From positions 1 through 11,386 of the forward strand of contig JAOXYB010053657.1 of assembly GCA_028565635.1 (NCBI GenBank): a stretch of 11,386 nucleotides of DNA, given 5' to 3'. This stretch comes from Phoronis ovalis. Its lineage: Eukaryota > Phoronida > Phoronidae. This document shows positions 9,101-11,386 of the stretch, piece by piece. The position numbers were made by a program, and so were the translations under genes. Every line of letters starts with the position of its first letter. Positions within the stretch are counted from its first letter, which is position 1. The notes beneath the pieces were generated by a model. The model saw only the letters and a list, made by a program, of their open reading frames with translations. It did not search any database and was not told where the DNA came from.

Positions 9101-11264
9101 ATTCACAATATCTCCGTTGCGACAAACGTGGGTCTAGCAGCTACATTATGTTTAGACTCCAATTTCCTAACAATACATGATTGATAATTACCAATGAGAA
9201 TAATCCATCCGTCAGTGTTCTGTTCCCTCTCAAGTAACGCCTGGGCTTAACCATAGTCAATTTTCTTTTATTATCTCATAAAACAGAAGAAAGATAATCC
9301 CTATATTTGTATATAAAGTGCCCGCGGAAGTCTTGACACAGCAACGAAATGCACCCTACAATAATAGATATAACGATGGACCAAGCTGGTAGCTAGAAAA
9401 ATATAGGCCAATCACAGAGGTAGAAAAGCTATTGTCGATTGCGTCAAACGTTTAATGACGTAATTATTGCACGCTTATTAAATTGAAGGAATATAACGAC
9501 AGTTGACTATGGTTAAGCCCGCACATTAGTTGAAAAGCTCGGAACACTAACGGATATACATATTCAGACTGAATAAATACAAACCCATATATAGAAAATA
9601 TGTTACTTGCTGCTGTTTTAATATCACTCCAGCTGCTGGAATAGATAGACTGCCTGTCGAAAAAGTTTCGTTTATCTTTCCCACGCGCATCAAACGAAGC
9701 GAAAGCCAGCACTTTCCCAATATTGTCCAGAAAAGCAACTCTGATCTAAAACACCAATACTTTCCTGTTTCTATGTGTTTGTCTTGTAATAATTTACACT
9801 GACAAACAGTAGAGCTGACAGTCTCACCATTTACCAGGTGCATGACTGTTACTTTCTGTTGGATTACTCGTAACCCTGGGGCATTGTGGGATTGCCCACG
9901 TTAGTTTTATTTATTGTGTTTGGTAGCCAAAGCAGATATCTCTTACTTATAACGTATACACAGGCCATTATGTCTGTACTAGATATACACGGATGTATAA
10001 AATATTTAGTTCAGATGAATACTGGTATTTTATAAGTTATTTCATAGAATGATTGTATACAAGTATATTGTAGCAAAAGTCGTGCATTAGGATAACGTTT
10101 TTAAATAGTTCAACATAAACTCTTATTATGTGCATTCAAGGATTTGTGCGCTAAATATTTTATACATACGTGTATATCTAGTACAGAAATAATGGCCTGT
10201 GTATATGTTATAAGTAAGAGATATCTGCTTAACCGATTACTGTAATTCTGAAGCATCAGTTCGCATAGCTACCTAGAAATGTCACAACAAATGTCAACTA
10301 TAAATGTCAACTAAATTTGATAAAATTAAGCCTGACAGAAATTTGTAAAACATTCTCTGGGCACAATTAGTGGGTTCAGCAAGCTCAAGAGCACGATAAC
10401 GAAGCCTCATCCCTGATATGACGTCATGTGCTACACATATCTTACTTTTGTTGTTACTACTTCAATTAAATGTTTAGTATATCATATAAATGTTTAAATA
10501 GTTCGAATCAATCCTGATTTCGTAACTCCTTAACAAATGGATAATCTAACTTATATTTGATACTAGTCTAGTCCTGGTTCATGACGTTCTTCACAAAGCT
10601 TTTGATAATCTGACGCGTGAACTTATGTGAACAGTCATGGAGCCTTGTATAGCCGATTACAGTTAAAGTGCCCACACTTCGAAATCTATGTAATTCCTAC
10701 CAAATTAGTTCATATATCACCATCCAGATACTGTCTGATTATCTAACTTGAATTGTCACTACGTTTATCATCGTCCGTTTTAATTCGATTGCCGTGCAAA
10801 TTATCATGGCAGAATTATATTGATACGTTCGATGAATACGTTAACTTACAAGCTGGTAAATCTATATCGACTTTTGAGCACATGACAGGAGGTTGTTTTT
10901 TTTAAAGAACGATTCCTGCCATGTCGTGAAATGTTTTATTTTAAAGAAAAATACAATTTTGAATTAACTTAAGATACATTACATATGCATTGGTATGCAA
11001 ATGGTTAGTATAACAATAATAATTGACAATAGGGAATTAAAAATGAAATGTCTAAATTTCCTGAGAAAAATGTGGTTGGTTTCATTACCGCAACGATATT
11101 AAATCTGGCCCATTCTTTATCTGCTGTTAAGCCCGATTTGTAAGTGAGATTTCCAGAAAGAGATAGAGCATCCGGGTCATCTTCATTATGCGTATCGTTT
11201 GATAACCAAGTATCTAACGGATAGATATTGTTTCCCTGTATGACCTTGTAGCCCAATACCCATC
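1..11264 (-). CDS. Partial multi-exon gene: unnamed domain + EGF-like + six or more sushi (CCP) domains
   Basis: Eleven minus-strand exons join in frame: 11264-11089, 9745-9585, 8455-8262, 7189-7151, 6293-6183, 5738-5553, 5246-5064, 4449-4264, 3015-2818, 2071-1886 and 141-1. Exon phases (start/end) are 1/0, 0/2, 2/1, then 1/1 throughout, so every junction matches. The joined fragment is 586 residues with no internal stop. Residues 1-189 form an unnamed domain, 191-226 an EGF-like domain, and 228-586 six sushi domains, the last cut by the window edge. Cysteine-paired modules and several N-glycosylation sequons imply a secreted or surface protein, probably a binding or recognition molecule; the ligand is unknown. 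The signal peptide, true N-terminus and C-terminus lie outside the window. A transmembrane segment is not visible. The family is not one I can name, and a mollusc or other invertebrate origin is inferred. Confidence 0.88.
142..1885 (-). other. Intron between sushi domains 5 and 6 (1.74 kb)
   Basis: GT...AG intron on the minus strand, AT-rich, with no sushi-like or other exon seen on either strand. It contains an A11 run at 821-831, a short (TTTA)n run at 1256-1274, and a CACCCTG motif at 1544-1550 that resembles a mariner-type transposon end. Confidence 0.85.
1256..1274. repeat. (TTTA)n microsatellite
   Basis: About five perfect units of TTTA/TTAT in the intron. An ordinary simple repeat. 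Confidence 0.9.
1886..2071 (-). CDS. Exon J: sushi/CCP domain 5 (residues 479-539)
   Basis: Sushi module, phase 1/1, 186 bases, with acceptor aacatttcag|AAACTTGC and donor TGTCGAG|GTATTA. Cysteines are at exon residues 2, 30, 47 and 60, with W53 (CIGLNSWDTDVPSC). It keeps the consensus CEPGYEFPDGSTEK. Sequons NGT and NVS are present. The split codon joining it to domain 4 is G|AA (Glu). Confidence 0.95.
2072..2817 (-). other. Intron between sushi domains 4 and 5 (0.75 kb)
   Basis: AT-rich intron with both splice sites clear. I see no further exon, RNA gene or repeat in it. Confidence 0.85.
2818..3015 (-). CDS. Exon I: sushi/CCP domain 4 (residues 413-477)
   Basis: This exon has no in-frame ATG near its start, so it is easily missed by start-to-stop scans. 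It is phase 1/1, 198 bases, with acceptor atatttcag|CTACTTGC and donor TGCCTAG|GTAGGA. The 65 whole codons read TCNLSVPAFSR..., FYCATDYLFSDMTTEKSARC, and AGLNTWDTLIPTHC. Cysteines are at exon residues 2, 33, 50 and 64, with W56. The first loop is three residues longer than in the sister domains and the last is one longer. Sequons NLS and NGT are present. Confidence 0.93.
3016..4263 (-). other. Intron between sushi domains 3 and 4 (1.25 kb)
   Basis: AT-rich intron with no exon seen. It contains a small near-duplicate of CTCTAAGCTTTACA around 3160-3195 and a transposon-end-like stretch at 4111-4139 described separately. Confidence 0.85.
4111..4139. repeat. Solo mariner-like terminal sequence
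   Basis: Twenty-nine bases ending CACCCTG match 23 of 29 positions of 7085-7113, the right end of a candidate mariner-like element. I found no partner left end within the intron, so this is either a solo end or a degraded copy. Confidence 0.4.
4264..4449 (-). CDS. Exon H: sushi/CCP domain 3 (residues 351-411)
   Basis: Sushi module, phase 1/1, 186 bases, with acceptor ttatgtttcag|CTGCTTGC and donor TGCATAG|GTAAAT. Cysteines are at exon residues 2, 30, 47 and 60, with W53 (CIDVNTWSNEVPDC). It has the full consensus CKPGYLYPD after the second cysteine. The DMSSEKS segment resembles DMTTEKS of sushi domain 4, suggesting these two are close duplicates. The frame remains open upstream into the intron to an ATG at 4534 with a signal-peptide-like sequence; see findings. 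Confidence 0.95.
4450..5063 (-). other. Intron between sushi domains 2 and 3 (0.61 kb)
   Basis: AT-rich intron. Its last 85 bases next to exon H are open in the exon's frame (see findings). Nothing else is recognised. Confidence 0.8.
5064..5246 (-). CDS. Exon G: sushi/CCP domain 2 (residues 290-349)
   Basis: Sushi module in a phase 1/1 exon of 183 bases, with acceptor aacgttttag|CTTTTTGC and donor TGTATAG|GTAGCG. Cysteines are at exon residues 2, 30, 47 and 59, with W53 in CLDVNTWNKQKHC. The last loop is one residue shorter than in its neighbours, and the Val-Pro before the final cysteine is replaced by Lys-Gln-Lys-His. The shared PDG-TRV and YQFPD motifs are kept. The open frame running past the donor toward 4942 is intron read-through. 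Confidence 0.94.
5247..5552 (-). other. Intron between sushi domains 1 and 2 (0.31 kb)
   Basis: A short intron. It contains TACAGGGTCTTTCCCTGCTGTA at 5431-5452, a small imperfect palindrome that begins like a mariner end but has no visible partner. Confidence 0.8.
5553..5738 (-). CDS. Exon F: sushi/CCP domain 1 (residues 228-288)
   Basis: A complete sushi domain in one phase 1/1 exon of 186 bases, with acceptor ggattttag|GTAGC and donor TGTAAAG|GTATGC. Four cysteines sit at exon residues 2, 30, 47 and 60, with the tryptophan at 53 (CIDANTWDKEVPDC). This is the C-C-C-W-C order of complement control protein modules, which pair C1-C3 and C2-C4. The usual GY after the second cysteine is NY here. 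One sequon (NRS) follows IFP. An overlapping open frame at 5403-5594 on the same strand is a shadow. Confidence 0.93.
5739..6182 (-). other. Intron between the EGF and first sushi exon (0.44 kb)
   Basis: GT...AG intron, AT-rich, with nothing recognised inside. The open frame continuing past the EGF donor to 6046 is read-through. Confidence 0.85.
6183..6293 (-). CDS. Exon E: EGF-like domain (residues 190-226)
   Basis: A single-exon EGF-like module, phase 1/1, with acceptor gtaggacttgcag|TATGTG and donor AGTATTG|GTAGGT. The 36 whole codons contain six cysteines spaced C-x5-C-x5-C-x9-C-x-C-x8-C (residues 191, 197, 203, 213, 215, 224), with the classic CKNGGTC and CRCEEGYYGAQC runs. This is the disulfide order C1-C3, C2-C4, C5-C6 in the EGF family. 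The calcium-binding Asp/Asn/Glu signature is absent, so a plain structural or adhesive EGF repeat is likely. It links the unnamed domain to the sushi array. The frame is open further upstream to an ATG at 6333; see findings. Confidence 0.93.
6294..7150 (-). other. Intron between microexon D and the EGF exon (0.86 kb)
   Basis: The intron contains a candidate mariner-like element (6595-7113) that makes up most of its length and ends 38 bases from the microexon donor. No exon is seen. The plus-strand open frame at 6160-6393 is antisense to the EGF exon and has no support as a gene. Confidence 0.8.
6595..7113. mobile_element. Candidate mariner-like (Tc1/mariner) non-autonomous element, degraded
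   Basis: The interval starts CAGGGTGACACCAAAT and ends ATTTCGTGGTACCCTG. The ends are inverted repeats (about 16 of 22 positions including the flanking base), and both are bordered by TA, the target duplication used by the Tc1/mariner superfamily. Length is 519 bases. No transposase frame is visible. The ends are diverged and TA is a weak mark, so this may instead be two unrelated copies of one repeat end. Confidence 0.4.
7151..7189 (-). CDS. Exon D: 39-base microexon closing the unnamed domain (residues 178-189)
   Basis: The acceptor tgtatgtttcag and donor CTGG|GTAAGG are both close to consensus. Between them lie 39 bases read in phase 1/1, giving QHVEAAKFAIFL. The split codon with exon C is A|GT (Ser), and with the EGF exon is G|TA (Val), so the run is ...HSLIA-S-QHVEAAKFAIFL-V-CDTQQPC.... 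A final hydrophobic strand (KFAIFLV) directly before the first EGF cysteine is a sensible domain end. Another frame of this interval contains an ATG (MWKLPNLL...), but that reading ends in phase 0 and cannot join the EGF exon in frame. Confidence 0.78.
7361..7368. repeat. Left target-site duplication of the 7369-7801 element
   Basis: ACTCTATT, repeated exactly at 7802-7809 directly after the right end of the element. Confidence 0.75.
7369..7801. mobile_element. Non-autonomous DNA transposon (MITE) with 8-bp target duplication
   Basis: The element begins CCCGGGGGGAACT and ends AGTTCCCCCTGGG, a 13-bp inverted repeat with one mismatch. It is flanked by the direct repeat ACTCTATT (7361-7368 and 7802-7809); the next two flanking bases could extend the repeat to 10. 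The body of 433 bases has no transposase frame but repeats a TTCAGGG-type motif about five times (near 7415, 7448, 7512, 7695, 7738) and has several T runs. Eight-bp duplications are typical of hAT and also occur in Merlin, P and Mutator-like groups; the ends do not decide between them. Near-identical ends suggest a fairly recent insertion. Confidence 0.8.
7802..7809. repeat. Right target-site duplication of the 7369-7801 element
   Basis: ACTCTATT, an exact copy of 7361-7368. Both copies are followed by CC, so the duplication could be up to 10 bases. Confidence 0.75.
8262..8455 (-). CDS. Exon C: cysteine-bearing part of the unnamed domain (residues 113-176)
   Basis: The acceptor tactattgtag|T is phase 2, completing a glycine codon with exon B. 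The donor is GCAA|GTATGT, near consensus, phase 1. Sixty-four whole codons read ETRVERRFYASQSYDNCPGD, QAWFLLFDHYPACRSCGCRY, then DKRSGDNAYPWFMYSPART and HSLIA. Hallmarks are RRFY, a YxxCxxD pair, a hydrophobic strand (AWFLLFDH), then a CxxCxC cluster and PWFMYS. Four cysteines probably make two disulfides, though which pair is unknown. An alternative donor at 8338 (GATGTAG|GTACGA) would leave phase 2, which fits neither downstream exon, so the longer exon is preferred. Confidence 0.83.
8456..9584 (-). other. Intron between exons B and C (1.13 kb)
   Basis: Phase 2 intron. It contains the inverted-end element at 9230-9533, which finishes about 50 bases from exon B. In 8456-9229 I see no exon or RNA gene, only a near-direct repeat of TAGCTGTTTA around 8757-8795. 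Confidence 0.82.
9230..9533. mobile_element. MITE-like element with 31-bp inverted ends (copy 1)
   Basis: Left arm 9230-9260 and right arm 9503-9533 are inverted repeats with about 26 of 31 positions matching, including an exact 18-base core (GGGCTTAACCATAGTCAA and its complement). The 304-base unit has no coding frame. The same end appears again at 11332-11386, so this is a repeat family rather than a chance hairpin. I could not define a target-site duplication, so the superfamily is unassigned. Confidence 0.68.
9585..9745 (-). CDS. Exon B: second part of the unnamed domain (residues 59-111)
   Basis: The acceptor is ggtgttttag|ATCAGA in phase 0, matching exon A. The donor is TATGG|GTTTGT in phase 2. 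The exon encodes 53 codons: IRVAFLDNIGKVLAFASFD, then ARGKDKRNFFDRQSIYSSSW and SDIKTAASNIFSIY. The junction reads ...FNIVA-IRVAFLDN..., a continuous hydrophobic strand, and the split codon at the 3' end becomes glycine (SIYG). The layout is an alternating beta-strand-like segment, a basic/aromatic turn (KRNFF), a serine-rich turn and a second hydrophobic strand, suggesting a globular beta-rich fold. It has no cysteines. Overlapping open frames on the same strand in this interval are shadows. Confidence 0.85.
9746..11088 (-). other. Intron between exons A and B (1.34 kb)
   Basis: Phase 0 intron with the palindromic element at 9932-10228. The stretch 10231-11088 has no recognisable exon. It holds some weakly similar segments near 10510-10620. 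Confidence 0.82.
9932..10228. mobile_element. MITE-like element with 78-bp inverted arms
   Basis: Arm 9932-10009 is the inverted complement of 10151-10228 with only three mismatches in 78 positions; two further outer bases also pair. The central loop of about 140 bases is AT-rich and non-coding. Long near-perfect arms with a short unrelated centre are typical of foldback-type MITEs. The right flank is TTAA but the left flank is not, so no clean target duplication can be named. Confidence 0.75.
11089..11264 (-). CDS. Exon A: first part of the unnamed domain (residues 1-58)
   Basis: The acceptor follows a strong pyrimidine tract (ctttctttcatatag), and the donor is GCG|GTAATG. The exon starts in phase 1 and ends in phase 0, giving 58 whole codons. 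It opens with WVLGYKVIQGNN, continues IYPLDTWLSNDT, then an acidic stretch (NEDDPDAL) and SLSGNLTYKSG, and ends EWARFNIVA. Sequons NDT and NLT are present. The pattern W-x-L-x-[FY]-[KR]...G-N...Y...[AT]-W is one I associate, from memory only, with uncharacterised secreted proteins of marine invertebrates. The frame stays open 21 codons further upstream to an ATG at 11325, but that stretch lies across the pyrimidine tract and reads as intron. An earlier exon is required beyond 11386 because the exon begins mid-codon. Confidence 0.82.
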
Positions 11265-11386
11265 CTATATGAAAGAAAGATAGCCGAACTGTAGAGCCTG
11301 AATAAATCCATCCGTAGTATTTCATGCCTTCTCAACTAAGGCATGGGCTTAACCATTATCAATTTTCATTTATTATATCTTTATAT
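11265..11386 (-). other. Start of the intron upstream of exon A
   Basis: It includes the pyrimidine tract and branch region of exon A's acceptor. The end of a second copy of the 9230-9533 repeat family begins at 11332. Confidence 0.75.
11332..11386. mobile_element. Terminal part of a second copy of the 9230-9533 repeat family
   Basis: TCAACTAAGGCATGGGCTTAACCATTATCAATTTTC matches the left end of copy 1 (TCAAGTAACGCCTGGGCTTAACC...) at most positions, and the similarity continues into the AT-rich body (TTTATTAT). The remainder lies beyond the window edge. Confidence 0.65.

Noticed and set aside
9547-9843. Minus-strand open frame of 98 residues overlapping exon B
   Set aside because: It is in a different frame from exon B. 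Exon B joins exon A and exon C in phase and continues their domain; this frame does not.
10490-10520. tRNA-like B-box word (GTTCGAATC)
   Set aside because: No matching A box, acceptor stem or cloverleaf can be built around it.
1-11386. Bacterial-type systems (operons, CRISPR arrays, defence islands)
   Set aside because: No long open frames, ribosome-binding sites or repeat-spacer arrays; the spliced extracellular gene shows this is animal DNA.

Overview
The window looks like a piece of an AT-rich animal (metazoan) genome. It holds no bacterial-style open genes. It holds the middle of one spliced gene on the minus strand, running across almost the whole window (11264 down to 1) and leaving it at both ends. 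I could resolve eleven exons. Each has an AG acceptor and GT donor, and all ten junctions visible inside the window agree in reading phase, which is strong internal evidence that the chain is right. Joined, they encode 586 residues with neither a start nor a stop codon. The mix of extracellular modules, intron sizes (about 0.3-1.7 kb) and small DNA-transposon relics suggests a marine invertebrate; a mollusc is my best guess, from recollection of similar uncharacterised proteins, and is not proven.

Reading 5' to 3' on the minus strand, four exons (11089-11264, 9585-9745, 8262-8455 and a 39-base microexon at 7151-7189) encode about 190 residues of a domain I cannot name. It is rich in aromatic and hydrophobic strands and carries RRFY, Cys-Pro-Gly-Asp and AKFAIFL-type signatures. 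One exon then encodes an EGF-like domain (6183-6293). Six single-exon sushi/CCP domains follow (5553-5738, 5064-5246, 4264-4449, 2818-3015, 1886-2071 and a cut one at 1-141). The product is probably a secreted or cell-surface mosaic protein of the adhesion, complement-like or recognition type. No catalytic motif is visible.

From the microexon onward every exon is class 1-1, so each can be duplicated or skipped without breaking the frame. The unnamed domain also begins and ends in phase 1 although its internal introns are phases 0, 2 and 1, so it is a shufflable module as a whole.

The introns carry relics of DNA transposons: a 433-bp MITE with 13-bp inverted ends and an 8-bp target duplication (7369-7801); a 297-bp element with 78-bp inverted arms (9932-10228); a roughly 300-bp element with 31-bp inverted ends (9230-9533), a second copy of whose end appears at 11332-11386; and mariner-like ends at 6595-7113 and elsewhere. 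I found no tRNA, rRNA, CRISPR array, promoter or polyadenylation site that I could support.
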